Shown piece by piece: positions 12,372 to 24,443 of a stretch of DNA of 64,000 nt. The notes beneath the pieces were generated by a model. The model was not told the origin of the DNA and did no database searches. It saw only the letters and a program-made list of their open reading frames with translations. This stretch comes from Kitagawia praeruptora (taxonomy: Eukaryota; Streptophyta; Magnoliopsida; Apiales; Apiaceae). The stretch is from contig CM075351.1 in NCBI GenBank assembly GCA_037693485.1, forward strand, positions 158,290,501-158,354,500. Reading direction: 5' to 3'. The position numbers and the translations under genes were made by a program. Numbering within the stretch: the first letter of the stretch is position 1; every line of letters begins with the position of its first letter.

Positions 12372-14390
12372 AAATGTTGGTTAGACTCAAAATTTTTCTT
12401 ATAAAATATGTTGCTCATTTTTCTATGAATTGTTAAGTGCTATGTGAACTTTGTTGCTTAAACTCTATTATGCATACTCTGTTAACATGTTTTTGTTTAA
12501 ACACTGTTAAACTCTGTCAGCATGTCTGTCTGTCATACACTGTTAACATGTTTGATGAACTCTGTGAATTCTGAATTGATTATAGTCTGGATGAAAACAC
12601 CAATGACGAAATATGTATGAAGCATGATTCTCAGTAATCAAATCATGACTCTTTCTGAGTCACTGTGATCTAATCAGAAATTGTGCAGTAAATTAACACA
12701 GCATGATACTGTTTCATATTTATAGCATCTCTTAGTTTATTTGGTCCTAAACTCTGAGTCTATAAATACTGTGTGCATTGCCTCTCATGAATAACTTCTG
12801 ATATTGATGAACTCTAAACTCTGATAGTGACACTCTGTTCCTAAGACATATACATGGTTCTTGATGATTCCTATTTGTACTTGTGAAAATTACAAAACTT
12901 GAGGTGTGTCATTGTTGATTTTGGTGAGTTCAATTCATGTTTGCACCCTGTGAGAATTTGAGCCAAATAAGTGATTGATACATTTTATATCAATCAGATT
13001 TTATTGATGTGTGATGTTCATCAGTGAGTATGTTGCTCTAGAACTTGTTTAAAACCATTTTGAGACTACATGATATGTGTGTGCATAAAAATGATAAAGG
13101 CACTAGGATTTACCATCTTTCTCCAAACACTGTTCATAAATTCCACCCTTAGTAAACCCCTTTGAGCCTCATTCACTGCTCCTTTTTAAACTCTGGAGTA
13201 TTAAGAGCAGTTATATTCTTTTGAAAATTCAAATGCAAGCAGGTGAGAGTTTATCTACAAAGAAAAGTTTACTCAGTGAATAAATATATACATAAAAAAA
13301 ATGTATATATGCTTATCATCTTGTACAAACAGTGCAACTGAACACTTTGGTCTATTAAATTGTTCAGTTCGTCATTTATTCATTTAATCCATCTCTTCTC
13401 ACCTGTTTGATTCTACTAAATTACACCCTCGAATAAAGTCCTTTTTGATTTGTGCATATATGTACTTAAAGTAGTGTAGATTTGGTTAATAATCAAGCAT
13501 ATGGTAGTATCTGCTTTTACTGATTGAACTTGAGTGTAAACACTTCACCTAAACACTTATGTGCGTTGAGAGTTTGTGAGTTTATCAAATCCCTGGCATG
13601 TTACTCACTGAATGATGCTTTGATACCTATCTCTTGATCTTTTTGTCTATAACGACTGTGTGCTTACTTGGATAATCATGGACATCAAAGGGAATAGGTG
13701 TATTCAGATTTCTGTATCTAAGTTACTACGAAGTTTAGCTTTCATCATATAATCAGTGTTTGATATGAGAGTTTGTGCATTCGGTGTTTATTGATTTATT
13801 TTATGGATTTTATGAAATATTAGATGCTATAAAAATTGATTTGGTAACCTCTGCTACACACACACATATATTCACAACTGTGCAATTTTTGAAAGGGTTT
13901 CAGTGATAAAGTTGGAAAATTGACAAACACTGTTGGATTGTGTCTAGTACTCTAAGGTAAATTTTCATTGGGATGATTTGAAAATTTTGGAGTAAATAGA
14001 GTGTTTGACAACTGTTAATGAGTGTAAATGTGGTAAAGTGTCTTGCTAATAGGAAAGACAGCGGTGATAATTGCTTTTTACTGCGCGTGATTAATTTATT
14101 CGTTGGATGATTGACACGTGTCCCACTCACCCATTTTTGTGTCCCACTCACACATTACTCTAGGAATGGTTGAGTGTATTAATGCACAAATGATTGAGTT
14201 TTAATTTTTTAATTACAACTCTAATCATTTTTGTGTATATCGATTCATTTTCTTACTCTTACCTTCACATCCACTCATATTCACTTTACCCAACCACAGA
14301 GCTCTTTTGTGTTTTTCACTACGAAATTTTCACAAACACTTTTCAAACACATAAATTTCACTGTCATTTCTTGCTCGTTTCTTGATCTAA
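12372..14390 (+). other. SIRE2 spacer between pol and envelope-like ORF
   Basis: About 2.0 kb is without a convincing gene. It is AT-rich, with many repeated aaactctg-type words and short purine or pyrimidine runs. Sireviruses usually have a long spacer of this kind after pol. The last 200 bases are a pyrimidine-rich leader to the ATG at 14391. Confidence 0.7.
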
Positions 14391-14757
14391 TGGCAACTAA
14401 ACCTTTTACATCTCTTGGTCTTCATTTTGTTCCTAACAATTTTGCAGCTTTACTTGAGAATGATCGTGCTCCCGAAGCGTTTCATCTTATACAGAATTTT
14501 CTCCGTGACTCTGAGATTGGGCAAGCATTGATTGAACCAGCTGTTCTATCTGCATCTCAGATTGCCACTTTCTGGCAGAACTCAAAGTATGTGGCTGGAG
14601 GAGAGAATGGGACTCCGTCTATAATTTTCACTTATGATGAAGATGAGTTTGTGATTACTCCACAGACTGTTAGAGAAACCATGGGGTTCGATGCTCACAC
14701 CTCATATGCTGTTGTTTCGGAATAGAATTTGCGAGATATGCTAACAGAGATTGGGTA
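14391..14757 (+). pseudogene. SIRE2 envelope-like ORF, 5' part
   Basis: The preferred start is the ATG at 14391 (MATKPFTSLG); an in-frame codon at 14231 would add an AT-rich leader and is less likely. The frame hits TAG at 14723-14725 but stays open to the LTR-A insertion at 14757/14758. The same frame resumes at 24439/24444, so the insertion itself is recent and clean. No homolog of known function is recognised beyond other Sirevirus second ORFs. Confidence 0.75.
14753..14757. other. Left target-site duplication of LTR-A element
   Basis: GGGTA here and GGGTA at 24439-24443 flank the element exactly, the 5-bp duplication made by Ty3 integrases. Confidence 0.93.
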
Positions 14758-17700
14758 TGTAATAACCCTAACTTTAGAAAGGCTACAGTGCCCAAATGAA
14801 TAGTGATCTTGAGGAATTTAGGGAAATGGTGTGTAGGTATTCTATATTGGAGATGGAAAATGAACAAACAAAAACCATATTAGTGATATACTATGAAAAT
14901 AAGTGACTCGAAATGACGATGGATTTCAGAAATTCCTGAATTTAGATTTTGAGGATTTTGAGCTCGAACGAACTTCTATTTATTGGATATTAAGGAGTAT
15001 AGAAATATTAAAGGGATTATATATTGAGGAATTAGTGAATTTAAGTTAAACCAAGGGATTTTTAAGTCAAGAGAATGCTAAGGGAATTTGGATTTTATAA
15101 ATGATTTCAAAACCACTGGATAATGAGATATATTCGATACGAACCACAATTAGGCGAGTATGAAAACCAAGTAACCAAGGTTAGTACATAATAAGGATAT
15201 TTACCACATTAGTATTTACCAAGGTTATTAGTAATTACCTAAGGTTAATAACCAAGCTTGCTAAATACTCATCAATGACATCATTAATGACATCATTATC
15301 CACTAACACTTGTTAAGGGGTAGATTAGTCTTTTGGCAAGGTTTTTACCAACAAAAATCTTCAAGCTTCCACTAGACTCTAGAATTATCAAGAACTTAGC
15401 CAAGATGAGATCAAAACAAGCAAGAGAAAATTCATTTCTTTCCTTCTCTACAATCTGTCCAGGAAAAGCAAGGATGAAAGAAAAATTAATATCTCCATTT
15501 CTATCCATGATAAAATCACCAAATTTTAACCACAACCTCTCCAATCCATGTGCATAATTCGCTCCAAATTTCATAGCAATCCAAGTAGTATAGCCTAGTC
15601 AAATCCATGCTCAAAGTGGGAGAACCAAACCTGTCCAGATTGTTGACAGTTTCGGGGATGATTTTCAAACGGCCATATCTCCTTCATTTCTCAATGGAAT
15701 TTTGTGTTCTTTATATGGTTGGAAAGCTGGTGAGATGCTCTACAACTCTCCTTTAGAAGCCTCATCCAGCAAACGTAGGTAAGGCCTTCGTTTTTGCGAT
15801 TCTTTAAACTGGTGTTCAGTGAATCCGAATTTCTAACTTTGTTTTTATGATTTATTTAGTTGATCCAAGCTAGTATAAGGTTATTTAAGGACTACCCAAG
15901 GCTTGTTAAGTGTTGTCAAGCTTCAAGGAGGTATAAATCTCAAGACCCTTTAGTATTACTTTGAATATATATGCTTGGTTATAGAAAACTTGGTGATTTA
16001 AGTTATGATAAGTGATGATTTATGATGATTATGTGTTTGTAAGTGGTTTGAGTTAAATATGGAAGTGTTTTGTGTTGGAAATCCATGGTTGGTATGATGA
16101 CCACATGGTGTAGGTTTGATGTATGTGTTTGGTGATGGATTTGGAGGTGAGAAAAATTTGGAAAGTATGAAATTATAGCCGTTATAATGCCCGATTTTCA
16201 TTAGGTTGTAATCTGCCCTGTTTTGGACCCCTGTCTCCGTACAGTACCCTACTGTCTAGATTACCAATTGACCATGACATGATAGAGCTTAGTTCATAGA
16301 TCGTTTCGATATAAGGTGCGTTAAAATCTGATGAACGGTTTAGGAGAAAAGTCAGTTTTAGTGAAAGGCATTCGAAAACCGAGAAAACGAAATTGTATCA
16401 ACTTTGAGGTTAACGTTACCATACTTAGACATTTTTATAAGCCACGAAATTTTGGGATAGTGTAGTAAGGTGGTCAGAGGACCCTTGACAGTTGACCTTG
16501 CATTAAAATTCGAAATCCATATTTTCTGAGAATTTTTACAGTTAAGTGTGATCGTTAGGGGAAATGGTGAAAAACCCCTGAAACTTCGATTGAGTTTATA
16601 AATGATGAAGTTCTTGAACCTTTGGGATAATAGTGATACGTTAAACATATTAAAGTGTCAAGGGTAATGTTATACAAGAGTGTAGTGAGTAAGAGATGTG
16701 GTATTCTAACGACGGTCCTTTTGTGTTTATAGAAACTCCAGAAGAGGGACCAGCCATACTGTCAGGATACAGAAACCGAGGCAAGATCCTTCTATCCTTA
16801 CTTTGAAAATTATTTATCTTCGGAATAAAAATGATACCATGGAATATATATATATATATGTGATGATATTGTTGCTATGTTGCAAAGAATATATTTTCCC
16901 TGATTTTGGGAATTTAAGAGAAATGGATATGAATTACGAAATATGAATATAGAAATGATTACGAATTGAGCGAATATGCTCTATGGTAAAAGAGATATGA
17001 AAGAGAATGGTATCAGTTGTTATCTAGGGTTATATGGTTTATAATGGTATATTATAAATATTCTTTTTGAGTATTAGTGATTTAATCAATATTATTTGAT
17101 TGTTATTTACTACTCTTAAAATAGACGGAATAGTTTATGAATATAAAAGTATATTTGATTTCTTGAATATGAAAGAGATGTCTAGAGCGTAATCAAAGTA
17201 TTATGTTATATATATATTTTATAGAAGTAATGTGCAAGAATGGAAATGATATATGTGAAAGGAAATGTGAATGGAAATGGAAGATGTGAAATGATATTTG
17301 ATAATGGTAAAATGATTTGATAAAAAGGGGAATTTGCAACAGTAAGCGTAAGAGGCTGTGTGGAAGTTGCACAGTCCAGCACTTAATATTTCATTTCGGC
17401 CCAAGAGTTGCCGAAGGAGGATGTAGTGGTAGACCTTCCTCCTGGGGGATGGTGGCAGACCTACCTCCGTCTACCGGTAGTAAAAAGGGACGGGTACGGA
17501 GGACGACTGATCATCGGGCCTCACGTATTCGGCAACAGTGGAAACCCCAAAATTTTTGAATAAAGAATCGACGATAAAGTCAGGTTGGTATACTGAAAAG
17601 GGAAAATGATATGAAACGATGGAATTATTGTTATAGATGAAGAGAAACTGATTTTATATTAATTTATATAATTGTTGCATAAGAAGGAAATGAGAAGATG

Positions 17701-18411
17701 ATAGAGAGAGATTTATTCAAGTTTTCATCTTATTTTGAAATATTACACTGAAAGGGCATATTGATTGTTATATTATTTAAGAAGAGAAACTGATACTGTA
17801 TTATCCTAGATTTCTTTCTTATAATAGTAAGTGGATGATGTATTATTAAATAAGAATTGTATTCTTCCTTAAAGTTTATAAATGGTTTTCGCTTTCATAT
17901 GCATATATATACTTGTCCACATTTTAAATTCTAGTTTACCATATGATCTTGCTGAGCTATTATAGCTCACTCTTGCTACTTATCTATATACAGCTAGGTA
18001 CGCCGATACTCCGTACTACACCCCGCAAGAGGGTACGGAAAAGACGAACTTTTGAAAGAGTGTTGGCAACGCTTTCCGAGGTAGCTATCGGACGGTTGGG
18101 TATTGATAGATTGTGTACATTAAGTGTGTAAGTTGGTGTAATAACTTTTGATTGTTGAAATGCTTCATGTCGAAGTATTATTCAGCAATGTGTTTAAGTA
18201 TGATTCTGGGTTTGTAATAACTGTTTAACTCTAAACTTTTATTATGGTGAATGTTGTTCTCTGAGCATATGACTGGTGTGTGTGTGTGTATTACTGTGGG
18301 GTCAATTGCATAAGTATTAATTATAAAAAAAAAACCCAAGAGATATTGATTTTGAATGGAAGTTGGTCCGTGATGGCCCAGATTCATGACCCCGGATTTG
18401 GGGCTGTCACA
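14758..18411 (+). repeat. LTR-A 5' LTR
   Basis: 3654 bp from TGTAATAACCC to GCTGTCACA. The short open frames inside (for example near 15333-15574, 17219-17559) recur at the same offsets in the right LTR and are not genes. A (TA)n run lies at about 16844-16859. Confidence 0.93.
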
Positions 18412-20776
18412 GTTTGGTATCAGAGCTTAGAGTCATATTGCTCAGGAACAAGAGTGATAGTAATATACACATATAGATATATAGGTAAGGATATAAAATA
18501 TGAACTCACATCGAGTTCAAGGGGGGGTTTATCGAACGAAGCGTTTATTCTAAGTAGTGATTATGATTTTATAGATTATTGCTAATAAAGGTTATTATGC
18601 CAAAAGTGTCAAGTTTATGGAGCACATGGGACTGATATGAGAAAAGGGAATATTTGAGGTAACAGGAAGTGTACGTTAGAAAATATTGTGAGTATGCATG
18701 GTATGTTAGAATATACAATTTAGAAGTATAATTTGAAGGGTCCTTGATACCAGAGCAGTGTCAAGCTAAGACGATCAATATTACATAAGTATATCGATTA
18801 GAGGGTTGTGTTATATTATGGATAAAGGCAGAAAGTATCGATCCAAGTCAAGACTAGGTAAATGACGATAATTGGGAATATAAGACGATAGGTTAAGGCT
18901 AAAGGGTGAGTGCCAAATTTAAGAAATTTTGGAAAGTACGCAGTCTAAGATATATATGGTATTTGAGGAAAACCTTCCATTATTTGGGATTTTGAATTGG
19001 GCAGAGGCTATTAACGGTAACTACTTTCAAATTTCCTAAAGCCCTGCTAAATTATATTATTGAGTTTCAAATTTTCCTCCACTGGTGAGTAATTCCAGGG
19101 TGATCTATCACCTCTTATTCAAAAAGGGCCGGTATCTTTTCAAAACTTTTTGGCACCCTTGAAATGTGTTTCAAAATTTTATTTTATCTATTTTAGTCAA
19201 AATATTTCCCTAAGATTATCTTTGGAAAACGGTATTTATCATCGTGATTAAATATTTTCTTTATACTTCTTATTCCAACTAAGAGGAACAATCCTATATG
19301 TATACACAAGGACGATCTGTCTGTGTGATTGAAAGTCGGAGGGGACGCCCTCACTTGTGTTACGTACGGGTTCTTCCATCATATTGATTTCCCAAAATAT
19401 TCTTTTGTTTCAAATAAAGAGCTATTTAAAACTCTTAATCTTATAAATTGTGGTGGGACACTTGCTTGTTTCTGGGTCCGTTTCAAATCAAAGTTTCTTG
19501 AATTCTATCAATTGTTTCGAATATAGAAGATTTCAGTAATGGATGGGATAATGGAAGCAAGGTTTAGGGTATACGTGATTATACGAGGAAACTCGAGATT
19601 CCAAGGGAAACTTCGCTAAGAGATAATTAGAACTAGAAGCGTTTCAAAATAAGAGAGGAAGGAATTTCGTGAGAAAAAAATGGGTATATTTGATGATTAG
19701 TAATAGAAAAGAATATGAGGAATTTTAAGGCATAATTGAGATTTACTATTGAGAGTAAGGTGTATTTTGAGGATAGAATTAGAATAAGGATAAACAAAGG
19801 AAGCGGGAATAATTAATGAAGGATTTCGAGGTGCAATAACTATTAGTGGGGGAAGACCAATATTATGACTAATACCCTAAGTAGCAGAGAGAGATTGAAG
19901 ATGTTAAGTATTAAAAGGATTAATCCAAAAGGTGTGAATGAGTAAAACTTGAGGTAAAGATTTTGATAAGAATAATAAAAAGGAAATTTCAGAGGTGGAA
20001 TAGATAGTATATCATGAAGGAACTAAGGTGGATCAGCAAGATGTAAAGAGCGTATAGTGAACAATAGACATATAGGATAAGGTATCCGGAGGAAATTGCA
20101 AGTACGCGCTAATTTAACCTCTTAAGAGTAAATGTTTGGTTAGGGATCGACTAAGTCAAGGAATGGTGTAAATAAGTTAATAAAATAGATAAGAATAATC
20201 TATCTGAGTTAGAACTAAGATATGTCGAACCCGAGAGAGAAAGTAATAGTATTTTGGGGTAAACCACAGACTGTTTAGATACGAACAGGAAATCTATATT
20301 ATAGGTAGTATTTTCTTACAATTGTTTCAAGGAATTTATTCTAGTCAGATTTCTGGAGGATTTTACAGAGATAGGATATAACAGGATTGAAGTGTTTATA
20401 TTTTATGTCATGATAGAGATCAAAATACAGATAAACCATAGTGAGATACACTACCATTCAGGGGAGGCCAATGTGGTGGCTGATACCCTTAGCTAAAAGA
20501 GGAATGAGAGATGAACTAATGTAGAATGACTGAGACAGGAAGAAATTGGTAAAGGAAGAAATGAAGGAGACTGATATTGATAAACTAAAGGACATGTTGA
20601 TGAATGACAAGCAAATTTATGTTGGTGTATTTTTGCGCAAACAAGATAAAGATATTACGAATGAAAAAAAAAAAGATAGAGAAACTGGTATAGAAGTTAG
20701 AAGGTGTGGATGAAAAAGGTATCTATGGACATTTTCAACATGATTCCGGGACGGAATCCTTTTAAGGGGGGAAGGA
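18412..20776 (+). pseudogene. LTR-A interior with decayed Ty3 pol remnant
   Basis: The interior opens with the primer-binding site TGGTATCAGAGC (18415-18426) and ends with gattccgggacggaatc (20742-20758) and an A/G-rich polypurine tract (about 20759-20776). Between them every frame is closed. Only one decayed RNase H end motif, about 20443-20490, is recognisable, so most of gag-pol has been deleted or has decayed. Confidence 0.75.
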
Positions 20777-22847
20777 TGTAATAACCCTAACTTTAGAAAG
20801 GCTACAGTGCCCAAATGAATAGTGATCTTGAGGAATTTAGGGAAATGGTGTGTAGGTATTCTATATTGGAGATGGAAAATGAACAAACAAAAACCATATT
20901 AGTGATATACTATGAAAATAAGTGACTCGAAATGACGATGGATTTCAGAAATTCCTGAATTTAGATTTTGAGGATTTTGAGCTCGAACGAACTTCTATTT
21001 ATTGGATATTAAGGAGTATATAAATATTAAAGGGATTATATATTGAGGAATTAGTGAATTTAAGTTAAACCAAGGGATTTTTAAGTCAAGAGAATGCTAA
21101 GGGAATTTGGATTTTATAAATGATTTCAAAACCACTGGATAATGAGATATATTCGATACGAACCATAATTAGGCGAGTATGAAAACCAAGTAACCAAGGT
21201 TAGTACATAATAAGGATATTTACCACATTAGTATTTACCAAGGTTATTAGTAATTACCTAAGGTTAATAACCAAGCTTGCTAAATACTCATCAATGACAT
21301 CATTATCCACTAACACTTGTTAAGGGGTAGATTAGTCTTTTGGCAAGGTTTTTACCAACAAAAATCTTCAAGCTTCCACTAGACTCTAGAATTATCAAGA
21401 ACTTAGCCAAGATGAGATCAAAACAAGCAAGAGAAAATCCATTTCTTTCCTTCTCTACAATCTGTCCAGGAAAAGCAAGGATGAAAGAAAAATTAATATC
21501 TCCATTTCTATCCATGATAAAATCACCAAATTTTAACCACAACCTCTCCACTCCATGTGCATAATTCGCTCCAAATTTCATAGCAATCCAAGTAGTATAG
21601 CCTAGTCAAATCCATGCTCAAAGTGGGAGAACCAAACCTGTCCAGATTGTTGACAGTTTCGGGGATGATTTTCAAACGGCCATATCTCCTTCATTTCTCA
21701 ATGGAATTTTGTGTTCTTTATATGGTTGGAAAGCTGGTGAGATGCTCTACAACTCTCCTTTAGAAGCCTCATCCAGAAAACGTAGGTAAGGCCTTCGTTT
21801 TTGCGATTCTTTCAACTGGTGTTCAGTGAATCCGAATTTCTAACTTTGTTTTTATGATTTATTTAGTTGATCCAAGCTAGTATAAGGTTATTTAAGGACT
21901 ACCCAAGGCTTGTTAAGTGTTGTCAAGCTTCAAGGAGGTATAAATCTCAAGACCCTTTAGTATTACTTTGAATATATATGCTTGGTTATAGAAAACTTGG
22001 TGATTTAAGTTATGATAAGTGATGATTTATGATGATTATGTGTTTGTAAGTGGTTTGAGTTAAATATGGAAGTGTTTTGTGTTGGAAATCCATGGTTGGT
22101 ATGATGACCACATGGTGTAGGTTTGATGTATGTGTTTGGTGATGGATTTGGAGGTGAGAAAAATTTGGAAAGTATGAAATTATAGCCGTTATAATGCCCG
22201 ATTTTCATTAGGATGTAATCTGCCCTGTTTTGGACCCCTGTCTCCGTACAGTACCCTACTGTCTAGATTACCAATTGACCATGACATGATAGAGCTTAGT
22301 TCATAGATCGTTTCGATATAAGGTGCGTTAAAATCTGATGAACGGTTTAGGAGAAAAGTCAGTTTTAGTGAAAGGCATTTGAAAACCGAGAAAACGAAAT
22401 TGTACCAACTTTGAGGTTAACGTTACCATACTTAGACATTTTTATAAGCCACGAAATTTTGGGATAGTGTAGTAAGGTGGTCAGAGGACCCTTGACAGTT
22501 GACCTTGCATTAAAATTCGAAATCCATATTTTCTGAGAATTTTTACAGTTAAGTGTGGTCGTTAGGGGAAATGGTGAAAATCCCTGAAACTTCGATTGAG
22601 TTTATAAATGATGAAGTTCTTGAACCTTTGGGATAATAGTGATACGTTAAACATATTAAAGTGTCAAGGGTAATGTTATACAAGAGTGTAGTGAGTAAGA
22701 GATGTGGTATTCTAACGACGGTCCTTTTGTGTTTATAGAAACTCCGGAAGAGGGACCAGCCATACTGTCAGGATACAGAAACCGAGGCAAGATCCTTCTA
22801 TCCTTACTTTGAAAATTATTTATCTTCGGAATAAAAATGATACCATG

Positions 22848-22882
<35 letters not shown>

Positions 22883-24438
22883 ATGCTATTTTTGCTATGT
22901 TGCAAAGAATATATTTTCCCTGATTTTGGGAATTTAAGAGAAATGGATATGAATTACGAAATATGAATATAGAAATGATTACGAATTGAGCGAATATGCT
23001 CTATGGTAAAAGAGATATGAAAGAGAATGGTATCAGTTGTTATCTAGGGTTATATGGTTTATAATGGTATATTATAAATATTCTTTTTGAGTATTAGTGA
23101 TTTAATCAATATTATTTGATTGTTATTTACTACTCTTAAAATAGACGGAATAGTTTATGAATATAAAAGTATATTTGATTTCTTGAATATGAAAGAGATG
23201 TCTAGAGCGTAATCAAAGTATTATGTTATATATATATTTTATAGAAGTAATGTGCAAGAATGGAAATGATATATGTGAAAGGAAATGTGAATGAAAATGG
23301 AAGATGTGAAATGATATTTGATAATGGTAAAATGATTTGATAAAAAAGGGAATTTGCAACAGTAAGCGTAAGAGGCTGTGTGGAAGTTGCACAGTCCAGC
23401 ACTTAATATTTCATTTCGGCCCAAGAGTTGCCGAAGGAGGATGTAGTGGTAGACCTTCCTCCTGGGGGATGGTGGCAGACCTACCTCCGTCTACCGGTAG
23501 TAAAAAGGGACGGGTACGGAGGACGACTGATCATCGGGCCTCACGTATTCGGCAACAGTGGAAACCCCAAAATTTTTGAATAAAGAATCGACGATAAAGT
23601 CAGGTTGGTATACTGAAAAGGGAAAATGATATGAAACGATGGAATTATTGTTATAGATGAAGAGAAACTGATTTTATATTAATTTATATAATTGTTGCAT
23701 AAGAAGGAAATGAGAAGATGATAGAGAGAGATTTATTCAAGTTTTCATCTTATTTTGAAATATTACACTGAAAGGGCATATTGATTGTTATATTATTTAA
23801 GAAGAGAAACTGATACTGTATTATCCTAGATTTCTTTCTTATAATAGTAAGTGGATGATGTATTATTAAATAAGAATTGTATTCTTCCTTAAAGTTTATA
23901 AATGGTTTTCGCTTTCATATGCATATATATACTTGTCCACATTTTAAATTCTAGTTTACCATATGATCTTGCTGAGCTATTATAGCTCACTCTTTCTACT
24001 TATCTATATACAGCTAGGTATGCCGATACTCCGTATTACACCCCGCAAGAGGGTACGGAAAAGACGAACTTTTGAAAGAGTGTTGGCAACGCTTTCCGAG
24101 GTAGCTATCGGACGGTTGGGTATTGATAGATTGTGTACATTAAGTGTGTAAGTTGGTGTAATAACTTTTGATTGTTGAAATGCTTCATGTCGAAGTATTA
24201 TTCAGCAATGTGTTTAAGTATGATTCTGGGTTTGTAATAACTGTTTAACTCTAAACTTTTATTATGGTGAATGTTGTTCTCTGAGCATATGACTGGTGTG
24301 TGTGTGTGTATTACTGTGGGGTCAATTGCATAAGTATTAATTATAAAAATAAAAAAAAAAACCCAAGAGATATTGATTTTGAATGGAAGTTGGTCCGTGA
24401 TGGCCCAGATTCATGACCCCGGATTTGGGGCTGTCACA
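20777..24438 (+). repeat. LTR-A 3' LTR
   Basis: 3662 bp, near-identical to 14758-18411. It lacks a 12-base unit present near 15290 in the left LTR and has a longer (TA)n run (about 22850-22879). Confidence 0.93.
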
Positions 24439-24443
24439 GGGTA
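24439..24443. other. Right target-site duplication of LTR-A element
   Basis: GGGTA, identical to 14753-14757. Confidence 0.93.

Larger units (their letters stand above)
14758..24438 (+). mobile_element. LTR-A: nested Ty3/gypsy element with very long LTRs and little coding capacity
   Basis: Two 3.65-kb LTRs (TGTAATAACCC...GGCTGTCACA) flank an interior of only about 2.4 kb. The element is bounded by GGGTA duplications. A tRNA-Met primer site follows the 5' LTR, and a polypurine tract precedes the 3' LTR. The interior keeps no open polyprotein; one decayed HYHxGxANVVADxLS-like reading at about 20443-20490 shows descent from a Ty3 RT-RNase H. The sequence before the polypurine tract matches the Tekay element at 37466-37500 and LTR-B, so all three are related. 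I count roughly 20 substitutions between the LTRs, plus a 12-base indel and a longer TA run in the right copy. It depends on proteins from other copies. Confidence 0.93.

Noticed and set aside
14231..14390. Alternative upstream start for the SIRE2 envelope-like ORF
   Set aside because: The added residues come from an AT- and pyrimidine-rich leader without coding character; the ATG at 14391 starts the conserved part.
15296..15574. Open frames of 60-100 codons inside the LTR-A, LTR-B and SIRE2 LTRs (for example 15296-15574, 17317-17559, 48160-48525, 49902-50174)
   Set aside because: They recur at identical offsets in both LTRs of each element, have no recognisable domain, and occur on both strands; they are chance frames in repeats.
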